DNA of 64,000 bases from JABJAG01 sp038137215 (GTDB lineage Bacteria > Pseudomonadota > Alphaproteobacteria > UBA6615), in the NCBI GenBank assembly GCA_038137215.1, contig JAYQBG010000006.1, forward strand, positions 51,968 to 115,967, in the 5' to 3' direction. Made by a program: the position numbers and the translations under genes. Shown one piece after another: positions 27,201 through 34,481 of this stretch. Every line of letters starts with the position of its first letter. Position 1 is the first letter of the stretch. The notes beneath the pieces were generated by a model. It worked only from the letters and a program-made list of their open reading frames with translations. It was not told the DNA's origin and did not search any database.

Positions 27201-29082
27201 CGCCGCTGCTCGACTCCATCGCGAAGTCATGCACCCAGATCTCGCCGGTGTGTTCACCGTAGAGATAGTTCACTTCGAACGGCTCTTCGCCGATCACCTT
27301 GAGACCCATGTTTTCGAGCATGGGGATCACATCCGAAAGCGGCATCGGTGTGCCCGCACGATACAGCTTGAGGTGCACCGAGGTGTCCGGCTCGTCCTCG
27401 GGGCGATAGAGGTTGAGCTCCAGCCCGTCGGATATCCGGGCCGCATCGATCAGTTCGATATCAGCAACCCCGTCGCTCGGGCTGTAGCGATCCCGATAGG
27501 CAGCAGTGAAGGCCTGGCCGTATCGCTGGAACATCACCAGTCCGGATTCTTCGCCGCGCGCCGCGGTCAGGGCATCCCGCAGCCGGTCTTCCCAGGACCG
27601 GGTGGCCTCCCGGAGACGGGCCTCAATCTTTTCAATGTTGTAGGCGGGGATTCCATCGGGTCCTGTCTTGATCACGAACAGGATCTGGGCGAGCACCGAT
27701 TCGGTTCCGAATTCCGGATAGAACGCCGACAGGGTACCCTCGAACTCCTCTTCCAGGATGGAGGCGAGCTTCACGCGCAGATCGGTGTCGTAGCGGTCAC
27801 GCGGGACGAACACCAGAGCTGTCAGGTAGCGCTTGAACGGGTCTTCGCGCATGAACAGTGCGGTCCGCTGACGCTCCTGGAGATGCAGGATGCCGAGCGC
27901 GTTTTCCAGCAGGTTGTCCGGCTCGATCTGCAGCAACTCGTCACGCGGATAGTTTTCCAGAATATGCGCAAGCGCCTTGGCGTCATGGCTGGATGGCGGA
28001 AATTCCGCCTGGGTCAGAGCGGCCTCGATCTTGCCACGCAGCATGGGGATCGACATGGGTGAGCAGCTGTAGGCGGCCGATGTGAACAGGCCGACGATCA
28101 TCCGCTCGCCGGTGACCTTGCCGCTGCTGTCATAGGTTTTCACACCAACCACATCCATATGCACCCGGCGATGCACCGTGGCGCGCTGGTTGGCCTTGGT
28201 CAGCATCACCAGCCGGGGCTGACGGATGAAGGAGCGCACGTCTTCGGGCGGCGGCGCATCATCGGCCCAGTTCTCGAAGATGTGACGGGACGCATCGCGC
28301 AGGACCCCCAGGCCACCGGGCCGGGTCTTGAGACGTTGTTTGGCACCCGAGCCCGTGAGGCTGTACTCGCGGTACCCCAGGAAGGTGAAATGATCGTCGT
28401 TCAGCCATTCCAGGAACTCGCGGGTCTGGGCAACCTCGGTCTTGGCAATCTTTTTCGGGGGCTGGGATTCGAGCTCCTCGATCAACTCGCCCACGCGCGC
28501 CTTCATCTCGGGCCAGTCTTCAACGGCGGCGCGGACATCCTCGAGCACCTGTTCGATCCGCGCGGTCATGCGTGCCAGAACGGCGGGGTCAGTTTGTTCG
28601 CTGACCTCGATATGCATGAAGCTTTCGGGCTTGCCCCCGGCCCCGGTGCCCGGCACGAAATCGGTCAACCGGCCCTTTGAGTCGCGCGTGATGCAGAAAA
28701 TCGGATGGATGACCAGGTGAACGATCGACCCCTGATAGTTCAGTTCCGCGGTCAGGGAATCGACCAGAAACGGCATATCATCGGTCACAACCTCGATTAC
28801 CGTATGGGAGGATTCCCAGCCATGGGTCTCCTGACGCGGGTTGAAGACCCGGATCAAAGGTTCGCAGGGCTGACGTTTCTGGGCAAATGCCCAGAAGGAC
28901 GCCGCGGTGCCATAAAGGCTTTCCGCATCAGAGGACTCGATATCGACCGGCGGCACATTGGCGTAGAAGGCCTTGAGAAAATCCGCACAGGCCCGGCCTT
29001 CTTTCGCACCAAGGTTTTTCTTCGCCAGCTGAGCCGATTTGTTGACCAGCTTGTTTGTTCGGGTCTGGGTACGCGGTGCCAT
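24205..29082 (-). CDS. gdhZ: NAD-specific glutamate dehydrogenase, large (about 180 kDa) form
   Basis: A 1625-residue L-GDH_180 enzyme that deaminates glutamate to 2-oxoglutarate and ammonia with NAD. The catalytic region includes RGGLRWSDRREDFRTE, VPVGAKGGFVCK with the catalytic Lys, and VVGVGDMSGDVFGNGMLL, which starts the Rossmann domain. The N-terminal half carries the ACT-like and helical regulatory segments seen in this family. ATG 29082 is preceded by GGAGGG at 8 bases. In Caulobacter the homologue GdhZ also binds FtsZ and ties metabolism to cell division. Two inverted CtrA-like half-sites lie about 100-137 bp upstream of the start, consistent with cell-cycle control. The gene is complete. 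Confidence 0.95.
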   Translation of the reverse strand: MAPRTQTRTNKLVNKSAQLAKKNLGAKEGRACADFLKAFYANVPPVDIESSDAESLYGTAASFWAFAQKRQPCEPLIRVFNPRQETHGWESSHTVIEVVTDDMPFLVDSLTAELNYQGSIVHLVIHPIFCITRDSKGRLTDFVPGTGAGGKPESFMHIEVSEQTDPAVLARMTARIEQVLEDVRAAVEDWPEMKARVGELIEELESQPPKKIAKTEVAQTREFLEWLNDDHFTFLGYREYSLTGSGAKQRLKTRPGGLGVLRDASRHIFENWADDAPPPEDVRSFIRQPRLVMLTKANQRATVHRRVHMDVVGVKTYDSSGKVTGERMIVGLFTSAAYSCSPMSIPMLRGKIEAALTQAEFPPSSHDAKALAHILENYPRDELLQIEPDNLLENALGILHLQERQRTALFMREDPFKRYLTALVFVPRDRYDTDLRVKLASILEEEFEGTLSAFYPEFGTESVLAQILFVIKTGPDGIPAYNIEKIEARLREATRSWEDRLRDALTAARGEESGLVMFQRYGQAFTAAYRDRYSPSDGVADIELIDAARISDGLELNLYRPEDEPDTSVHLKLYRAGTPMPLSDVIPMLENMGLKVIGEEPFEVNYLYGEHTGEIWVHDFAMESSSGAAIDLKTVREPFHECFARVLEGQIADDGFNNLVMGAGLTWREILVLRAYCKFLLQSRIQFSQTYMEETLAKNPALAGYIVALFFAQFDPERAGTPAMTRRIKKLRAQIAEGLDAVVNLDEDRIIRRFLNAVESTLRTNFFMTEEDGEPKSYASFKIDSRNVEDLPEPRPMKEVFVYSPRMEGCHLRGGDVARGGLRWSDRREDFRTEILGLQKAQTVKNAVIVPVGAKGGFVCKALPAPTGDPQADRQATQEEVVASYSTLIRGLLDITDNFVDGKIVPPSDVVRLDDDDPYLVVAADKGTATFSDIANGISQDYGFWLGDAFASGGSAGYDHKKMGITAKGAWESVKRHFREMGHDTQTQDFTVVGVGDMSGDVFGNGMLLSKHIRLIAAFNHLHIFFDPDPDPAKSFAERERLFELPRSSWADYDTKLISKGGGIFDRKAKSIKLTPEMKAAIGVSRDSMTPNELIQAILVAPVDLLWFGGIGTYIKSSDESHGDADDRSNDALRVDAETLNCKVIGEGANLGVTQRGRIEYARHGGRINTDFIDNSAGVDCSDHEVNIKIALDDVVSNTDMTLKQRDALLVRMTDEVSGLVLNDNYLQTQTISQAERRASDSLEAQWRVIRALERRGLLDRAIEHLPDDEDMADLQADDLGLTRPEYAVLFSHAKIALYGDLLPTKVPDDPYLTKDLARYFPKPLREKFSAQVVRHRLRREIVATYLTNSLVNRVGATFVQDLQERSGAAPDDIARAYVIARDVFELRPVWRDIESLDLQVDAAVQLDTAHELEMLVERMTVWFLNHARRPLNIEATIEHYAPGIRELVENLPEIVADEDRRDIETETDRMIALGVPKALARKVSSLEVLAAGGDVVQISRYSQVPVLDTGRVYFDLGARLGIDWLRHAARAVEPASDWERLAVESIVDDSYRHQSGLTNHVLDVAGGGKLGARAAEGVIATWIDSRNGAVERTVQLLDTLRENETVDLAMLSVANGQLRSLLAK

Positions 29083-29177
29083 GAAAGCATCCCTCCGAAT
29101 TGATCTGCGGCCCGTGTCGGCATGACGTAGGCACCGACCGATTTCGCTGTTTCGGCAAAACTAGGTTCTGCTTCGAT

Positions 29178-29219
29178 AAAACATGGTTAACATCGGCAAG
29201 TATTCCTTAACCATGTTTT
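29178..29219. promoter_or_regulatory. Inverted pair of CtrA-like half-sites upstream of gdhZ
   Basis: A perfect 13 bp inverted repeat (AAAACATGGTTAA and TTAACCATGTTTT) with a 16 bp spacer. Each arm contains ATGGTTAA or TTAACCAT, the known alphaproteobacterial CtrA half-site. It lies 96-137 bp upstream of the gdhZ ATG in the space shared with the plus-strand FAH remnant. I found no other TTAACCAT in the window. Confidence 0.55.
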
Positions 29220-29231
29220 TCCATACTGCCA

Positions 29232-30003
29232 CGTGAACACAACGCTGGCTGGACCATTCCGGCCCGGGGGCTGACCGACAGGGTGCGTCACGAGGGCGTG
29301 GCCGAAGCCCGGATCGCGCGCGACGCGATCGACCTGCAGGCACCCCTGCCCAACCCGCGCCGCCTGCGGGACTGCGCCTGTTTCCTGCAGCACCTCCGCA
29401 ATGCCCGCCAGGTCCGATACACGCGCCTATCCGAACGCGAGGATGATCCCGCCGCGGCGATGGATGTGCCGCCGGATGGATTACGAACTGGAATGGGCCA
29501 TGGTGAGCGGGCGCGCCGGCGTGAACATTCGCGCCGAGGACGCCGGGCAGCACATCTTCGGCTACACCATCTTCAACGATGTTAGCGCCCGCGACATTCA
29601 GGCCGTCGAGATTCGCTCGGGCGCCGGCATGGGCGGTCCGGGCAAGGATTTCGATGCGGGCAACGCCATGGGACCCTGCATCGTGACGGCGGATGAACTT
29701 CCGGACCCCTACAACCTGACCATGACCGCGCGGATCAACGGCGAGGAATGGAGCCGGGGCAACACCGGCATGATGGATCACAAATTCGAAGGCGTGCTGG
29801 CCCATCTCAGCCGCAACCAGACGATCCAGCCCGGCGAGATTTTCGGATCCGGCACCGTGCCGAGCGGCTGCGGCCTGGAGCACAACAAGTATCTGTCGGA
29901 CGGCGATACCATCGAGCTGGATGTCGAGGGGATCGGCGTTCTGCGCAACCGTATTGTCAAACCGGCCGACTGGCGCGACCGCCAGACACCGGACAAGAAC
30001 TGA
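29232..30003 (+). pseudogene. Fumarylacetoacetate hydrolase-family protein, 5' part broken
   Basis: From 29476 the frame encodes an intact FAH catalytic half: MDYELEWAMVSGRAG with the Glu-x-Glu metal ligands, FGYTIFNDVSARD with the Asp ligand, then GKDFDAGNAMGPCIVTADE, GEEWSRGNTGMM and FGSGTVPSGCGLEHNKYL. Upstream, a different frame reads DLQAPLPNPRRLRDCACFLQHLRNA, the family's N-terminal domain, so a frame change lies between about 29400 and 29470, and roughly 35-40 residues of the linker (the IYY/FY strand region) are missing. The 5' end fades out near 29232 with no start codon or ribosome binding site. The family cleaves C-C bonds in ring-fission products. It precedes a cupin gene by 12 bp. 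Confidence 0.75.
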
Positions 30004-30015
30004 GGGGAAGAATTC

Positions 30016-30569
30016 ATGCCACGCAATATCCGCCGGGTGATCACCGGCCACGACGATGACGGCAAGGCCGTTGTCATCATCGACGAAACCATGACGCCGG
30101 ATATGGGCCATGTGCTCACGCCCCAGGGCCAGGAGAATGTACGCCTATCCGATGTCTGGCTGAGCCGCTCCATTCCCGCCGGCNNNNNNNNNNNNNNNNN
30201 NNNNNNNNNNNNNNNNNNNNNNNNNNNNNNNNNNNNNNNNNNNNNNNNNNNNNNNNNNNNNNNNNNNNNNNNNNNNNNNNNNNGCCGGATTCCCAGCGCA
30301 ACTACGATCAGATGAAAGAGTATTTCGAGAAAATGGGCGCAGGCGAGCGGCTCGACGGGCGTGAACACCAGGGCATGCAAAAGACCAGGACGGTCGACTA
30401 TCTCATCGTCATTTCAGGCGAAATCTGGCTGATCCTCGACGATTCGGAAGTCTGCCTGAAGGCCGGGGATATCTGCGTTCAGCGCGGCACCATCCATGCC
30501 TGGTCGAACCGGACCGAGGAACCGTGCCTGCTCGCGGGCATCCTGCTGGACGCCCAACCGCTGGAGTAG
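30016..30569 (+). CDS. Cupin domain protein, interrupted by an assembly gap
   Basis: The first part reads RRVITGHDDDGKAVVIIDE and the last part PDSQRNYDQMKEYFEKMGAG through RTVDYLIVISGEIWLILDD, VCLKAGDICVQRG and HAWSNRTEEPC. The last section is a cupin beta-barrel half with the GD-x2-VQ-x-G-x2-HAW motif typical of small cupins near FAH and ring-cleavage genes. A run of 100 N splits the gene, and the flanking frames differ, so the true gap length is unknown. The expected total is about 175-185 residues. It follows the FAH remnant by 12 bp with GGGGAAG ahead of its ATG, so they are cotranscribed. Confidence 0.75.
30184..30283. other. Assembly gap (100 N)
   Basis: Exactly 100 N inside the cupin gene, a placeholder for missing sequence of unknown length. 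Confidence 0.98.
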
Positions 30570-30683
30570 CGGCGCGATTAGCCGCATAACCGGACAGAAT
30601 TTGTGCCCATTCGCCGGTTGAGACCGCAGACCGGCTGCGCCACAATCGCGCCAACGCAACACTTCCAGACACGGAGCCGAACC

Positions 30684-31166
30684 ATGGGCCTGAACTTCAT
30701 GGAACACATTCTGATCCTCACCCACGATCCCGACGGAACGCGCGACTGGTGGGTGGACAATCTCGGCTTCCGTTCGGGCGACCACCCGGAATTCGGGTTC
30801 CCCGTCCACTGGCTCTATATCGGCGACCAGGACGTGGTGCATATCGGCAAGGCCAATCACTCCGACCATCAGAACGAGTATCTGCGCCCGGGTGACGACA
30901 GCGCGGCAGCCGAAGCAGAAGCCAATACCGGTTCCGGCCGCATCGACCATGTGTGTTTTAACTGCTCGGGTCTCGTCGAATTCACCGAACGCCTCGACAA
31001 GAACGGCATCAAGTACAACGAGCGTCAGGCCCACGATCAGTCGCTCTATCAACTGTTCTTCATGGAGCCGATCAACGGCATCAAGGTGGAGTTGAACTTC
31101 TCCGCCGAGGAGGCCGCCAAGGCCGGACGCGAACCCACCCGCACAGCCGCGGATGCCGCCGAATAA
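30684..31166 (+). CDS. VOC family (glyoxalase/extradiol dioxygenase-like) protein
   Basis: A 160-residue single VOC protein. The N-terminal beta-alpha-beta module (FMEHILILTHDPDGTRDWWVDNLGF) and second module (GRIDHVCFNCSGLVEFTERLDKNGI, then YQLFFMEPINGIKVELNF) are the paired VOC halves. His at position 8 (MEHI), His in RIDHV and Glu in KVELNF are the likely metal ligands. The ATG at 30684 is chosen for GGAG 9-12 bases upstream; an earlier in-frame start at 30603 lacks one. It fits the same catabolic cluster as the FAH and cupin genes, as isomerase, lyase or dioxygenase; the exact reaction is unknown. Confidence 0.82.
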   Translation: MGLNFMEHILILTHDPDGTRDWWVDNLGFRSGDHPEFGFPVHWLYIGDQDVVHIGKANHSDHQNEYLRPGDDSAAAEAEANTGSGRIDHVCFNCSGLVEFTERLDKNGIKYNERQAHDQSLYQLFFMEPINGIKVELNFSAEEAAKAGREPTRTAADAAE

Positions 31167-31192
31167 GGCGGTGCTCGCGTATGGGTTGATTT

Positions 31193-31218
31193 CCTAAAAT
31201 AAAATTTTTTCGTTTAGG
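31193..31218. repeat. Inverted repeat ahead of tctC
   Basis: CCTAAA and TTTAGG arms flank an A/T-only core containing AAAATTTTTT. It lies between the VOC gene and the TctC gene, 79 bp before the tctC ATG at 31297. It could be an operator or a weak terminator-like structure; no assignment is secure. Confidence 0.35.
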
Positions 31219-31296
31219 CGTTTTCCCCCCGGCCATGACCCGCTAGAGTTTCGCGGTCATAAAAAACCAGAAACTCAAAATGGGATGGTTCGTCAC

Positions 31297-32295
31297 ATGT
31301 TCAAACTTAAGAAAGTACCGCTTCTGGCGGGAGCTGCACTCGCCGTATTCGGCCTGACCGCAGTGGGTCCGGCGTCCGTATCGGCCGCGGATTTCCCCAG
31401 CAAACCGGTCCAGCTTCAGGTGCCGTTCGCACCGGGCGGCGGCGCAGACCGCACCTTCCGGTTGTTCGCGCCGTACCTGGCCGAAGAACTCGGTCAGCCG
31501 GTCAAGGTCACCAATGTCGCCGGCGGTGGCGGCTGGGTGTCGTGGAGCCAGGTCGTCAACGACTGGAACCCGCGCCGGGACGACCACAAACTCGCCGTGG
31601 TCAATATTCCGCACATCTTCTCGTTCCTGAACCCGGACATGAAGCGTTCGGAAAAGCTGGAATCCTTCAACTTCCTGGCCTGGCACTCCTACGATCCGGG
31701 TCTGTGGCTCGTCCGTGCCGATGATGACCGCTTCAAGGACCTCAACGACGTCCTCGAATATGCCCAAAAGCAGCCGATCATCGTTGCGCCGGGCAGCTTC
31801 GGCAGCGATGACCACATCGGTGTGGCCTTCGCACAGCAGGCGGTACCCGGCTTCAAGGCGAAGTTCGTAACCAGCCGTGGCGATAATTCCAAAATCCAGC
31901 TTGCGCTGGGCGGTCATGTGGATTTGATCGCGGCCAATGTCGGCTTCTTCATCAACCCGATCGAAGAGGGCCTGTTGCGTCCGATCGCCGTGCTGCATCC
32001 GGAACGCTGGTCGTTGCTACCGGACGTGCCGACCTTCGAGGAAATCACCGGCAAGCGTAACATCACCTATGCTGGCCGCACGCTGGCCACGGCCAATGGC
32101 CTGGAAGAGGAAAAGCGTCAGATCTATCTCGACGCGATCAAGCGCGCCATGGCGAACCCCGAGTACATCGCCAAGGAAAAAGCCAACAAGAACCACCTCC
32201 AGTTCGCCGAAGGCGAGGAGATGTGGAAGCTTCTACGCGCGGGCCAGGAGGTCGCCGAGCAGGCCGCCTACTGGAAGCAGGAAGGCGTCCAGTAA
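31297..32295 (+). CDS. tctC: Tripartite tricarboxylate transporter substrate-binding protein (TctC)
   Basis: A 332-residue periplasmic binding protein. MFKLKKVPLLAGAALAVFG and the AADFP region form a Sec signal peptide, cleaved after SVSA. The mature start PSKPVQLQVPFAPGGGADRTFRLF is the TctC ligand-loop signature. The rest follows the Bug/TctC fold, including APGSFGSDDHIG and ALGGHVDLIAANVG. ATG 31285 is an alternative start four codons upstream. It binds a carboxylate and delivers it to TctAB. It leads a transporter set with tctB and tctA. A strong hairpin between tctC and tctB suggests unequal expression. Confidence 0.93.
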   Translation: MFKLKKVPLLAGAALAVFGLTAVGPASVSAADFPSKPVQLQVPFAPGGGADRTFRLFAPYLAEELGQPVKVTNVAGGGGWVSWSQVVNDWNPRRDDHKLAVVNIPHIFSFLNPDMKRSEKLESFNFLAWHSYDPGLWLVRADDDRFKDLNDVLEYAQKQPIIVAPGSFGSDDHIGVAFAQQAVPGFKAKFVTSRGDNSKIQLALGGHVDLIAANVGFFINPIEEGLLRPIAVLHPERWSLLPDVPTFEEITGKRNITYAGRTLATANGLEEEKRQIYLDAIKRAMANPEYIAKEKANKNHLQFAEGEEMWKLLRAGQEVAEQAAYWKQEGVQ

Positions 32296-32344
32296 GACGC
32301 ACGCTTCGGCTTTGGGGGATGGGACAAATGCACGTCCCGGGCCG

Positions 32345-32375
32345 CACGCCCTGCCGGATGAACCGGCAGGGCGTG
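32345..32375 (+). promoter_or_regulatory. Strong intercistronic hairpin between tctC and tctB
   Basis: A perfect 13 bp stem (CACGCCCTGCCGG / CCGGCAGGGCGTG) with a 5-base loop, 49 bp after the tctC stop. No T-tract follows, so it is more likely an mRNA-stabilising or attenuating structure than a full terminator. It would keep binding protein levels above permease levels. Confidence 0.6.
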
Positions 32376-32421
32376 TGATCCCCTCTCAAGAAGTTCACGA
32401 GACATCCGGGGGGGAGATCTC

Positions 32422-32871
32422 ATGACGAGACTGATGGCCGAGCGGATCGTTGCAGTAGCACTGATCCTTGCCGGCGGGTTCATGTACACCCAGTCAACAG
32501 GCTGGCCCCAGCGCTCCGGGGCCTTTCCGCAATTCGCCCAGATCGGGATCATGGTACTGGCCTTCGGGATGCTGCTGCGCAGCTTCACCGCGAAGGACCG
32601 GGAACGCCTGAAGGGCATGGTGAATTTCGATTTCTCGTATTTCGCCTGGAAGCCGTTCTACGTCATGATCGTCGGCGTGGCCTATGCCTTCGCCGTCTTC
32701 GAGATCGGCTTCTACGTCAGCTCCTTCATCTTCTATTTCATCGCGACCTACATGACCGGCCTGCGCGATCACAAGATGATCGTGCTCACCGCCGTGATCC
32801 TGTTTCCGTTGCTCTATGTGTTTTTCACGGTGGCTCTCGGGGCGTTTCTCCCCGAAGGCCTCCTGTTCTAG
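32422..32871 (+). CDS. tctB: Tripartite tricarboxylate transporter small membrane subunit (TctB)
   Basis: A 149-residue protein with four predicted helices: one after the start (ERIVAVALILAGGFMYT), one around QIGIMVLAFGMLL, one around KPFYVMIVGVAYAFAVF, and a final pair ending in a hydrophobic C-terminus (LFPLLYVFFTVALGAFLPEG). Size and topology fit TctB. The sequence is poorly conserved in this family, so the call rests on its place between tctC and tctA. GGGGGGAGA lies just ahead of ATG 32422, giving a strong ribosome binding site. It ends 18 bp before tctA. Confidence 0.87.
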   Translation: MTRLMAERIVAVALILAGGFMYTQSTGWPQRSGAFPQFAQIGIMVLAFGMLLRSFTAKDRERLKGMVNFDFSYFAWKPFYVMIVGVAYAFAVFEIGFYVSSFIFYFIATYMTGLRDHKMIVLTAVILFPLLYVFFTVALGAFLPEGLLF

Positions 32872-32889
32872 CGTCGGCGGAGAAAGATC

Positions 32890-34419
32890 ATGGAAAGTCT
32901 TGAGTTTCTTGCCAACGTTTTGACCCTCGCCAATATCGGCGCGATGCTGGTCGGCATCATTGTGGGACTGATCATCGGAGCCATCCCCGGCCTCGGGCCG
33001 CCCATGGCGATCGCCCTGATGATCCCGATTTCCTTCAACTGGCCGGCCGATACCGCCCTCATCCTGATGGTCTCGACCTACGCCGCAGGCATCTATGGCG
33101 GCTCGTTTACCGCCATATTGCTACGTGCGCCCGGGACATCGGCCTCGGCGGCCTCGGCCATCGAAGGCTACGAGATGACCAAGCGCGGCCGGGCCACCGA
33201 AGCCATCCGCATGTCTACCTTTGCTTCGGTGATGGGCGGGCTGATCAGCGGGTTCGCGCTGATGTATCTGGCCCCGCCGCTGGCGAAGATTTCGCTGCTG
33301 TTCGGGCCGTCGGAGTTTTTCGTGGTCGCCCTTCTGGGCCTGACTGCGATCGCGGCGGTCTCCTTCGGCTCCGTCCTGAAAGGTTTGATTGCCGGGCTTT
33401 TCGGTCTGCTCGTCAGCACGATCGGCGTGGACGCTGCTTCAGCCTTTCCCAGATTCACCTACGGCATGACTGGTCTGCTTTCGGGCGTCGGCATTCTGCC
33501 GGCCGTGATCGGCCTGTTCGCATTTGCCCAGGCCCTGACCCTGTGTGAGGGCAGCCCGAAATCCAATATTTCCGGCACGACCAAACTGAGCTGGAACATC
33601 ATGCCGCGCTGGAAGGAGATCATGCATTGCCGCTGGTCTCTGGTTCGTGGCTGGGTGACCGGGCTGGTGATGGGCATCGTGCCCGCTGCCGGTGCCAGTG
33701 TGGCCCAGTGGATCGCCTATGCCTGGGAAATCCAGCGCGGTAAAGCCGGGGACAAATTCGGCGAGGGCGAGGTCAAGGGCCTTGCCGCCACAGAGGGTTC
33801 CAACAACGGGGTCACGGGCACCTCCCTGATCCCGATGTTCGTGCTCGGGATTCCCGGCGGCATTTCCGCTGCGGTGATTCTGGGCGCCCTGATGATCCAC
33901 GGCCTGCAGCCGGGCGAACGCCTGTTCCGGGATTCACCCGAAGTCATCTTCACGGTGATCTGGGGCTTCATCCTCGCCAACTTCTTCATGGGCGGGATCG
34001 CCGCCGTGATGGCGCGGACCATGGCCTATGTCACCCTGTTTCCCCGCGGTCTGCTGGCCCCGATCATCATGGTCTTCTGTGTGGTCGGCACCTTCGCCGC
34101 CAGCGGCAACCCGTGGGATGTCTGGATCATGGTGGCCTTCGGGATCATCGGATACCTGGCGCACAAGTACAATTTCTCGCCGGCGGGTATCCTGCTAGGC
34201 ATCATCCTCGGCCCGATTGCCGAGGAAGGCCTGCGCAACGTTCTGATCGTGTCCGACGACAGCCCCTTCACCTTCATCTTCAGCCGCTGGATATCGGTGG
34301 TGATCATCGCCATGATCGTCATCGCGCTCTACTACGCCTTCAAGCCGAAGGCGTGGGACAAGGCCGTGGAAGAGGGCGAAGCCAAGCTGGCAGAGGGCGC
34401 CGTCAACAAGGATGATTAA
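32890..34419 (+). CDS. tctA: Tripartite tricarboxylate transporter large permease (TctA)
   Basis: A 509-residue permease with about eleven helices. IGAIPGLGPPMAIALMIPISF near the N-terminus and the repeat VMGIVPAAGASVAQWIAYAWE in the second half are the two TctA signature motifs, one per internal repeat. GVTGTSLIPMFVLGIPGG follows. It forms the channel for sodium or proton-driven uptake of carboxylates captured by TctC. It is the last transporter gene and is followed 62 bp later by the molybdenum hydroxylase gene, so the imported compound may be its substrate or a product of the cluster. Confidence 0.94.
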   Translation: MESLEFLANVLTLANIGAMLVGIIVGLIIGAIPGLGPPMAIALMIPISFNWPADTALILMVSTYAAGIYGGSFTAILLRAPGTSASAASAIEGYEMTKRGRATEAIRMSTFASVMGGLISGFALMYLAPPLAKISLLFGPSEFFVVALLGLTAIAAVSFGSVLKGLIAGLFGLLVSTIGVDAASAFPRFTYGMTGLLSGVGILPAVIGLFAFAQALTLCEGSPKSNISGTTKLSWNIMPRWKEIMHCRWSLVRGWVTGLVMGIVPAAGASVAQWIAYAWEIQRGKAGDKFGEGEVKGLAATEGSNNGVTGTSLIPMFVLGIPGGISAAVILGALMIHGLQPGERLFRDSPEVIFTVIWGFILANFFMGGIAAVMARTMAYVTLFPRGLLAPIIMVFCVVGTFAASGNPWDVWIMVAFGIIGYLAHKYNFSPAGILLGIILGPIAEEGLRNVLIVSDDSPFTFIFSRWISVVIIAMIVIALYYAFKPKAWDKAVEEGEAKLAEGAVNKDD

Positions 34420-34481
34420 GGTCTGATGCTGGTTGTTGTTGGGCAGGAGTCACAAACCCCGGCGCGTCCCGGGGACAGCTG

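Noticed and set aside
26650..28062. Long plus-strand open frames (470 and 355 codons at 24763-25830) opposite gdhZ
   Set aside because: They mirror codons of a complete, conserved 1625-residue enzyme and show no motifs of their own.
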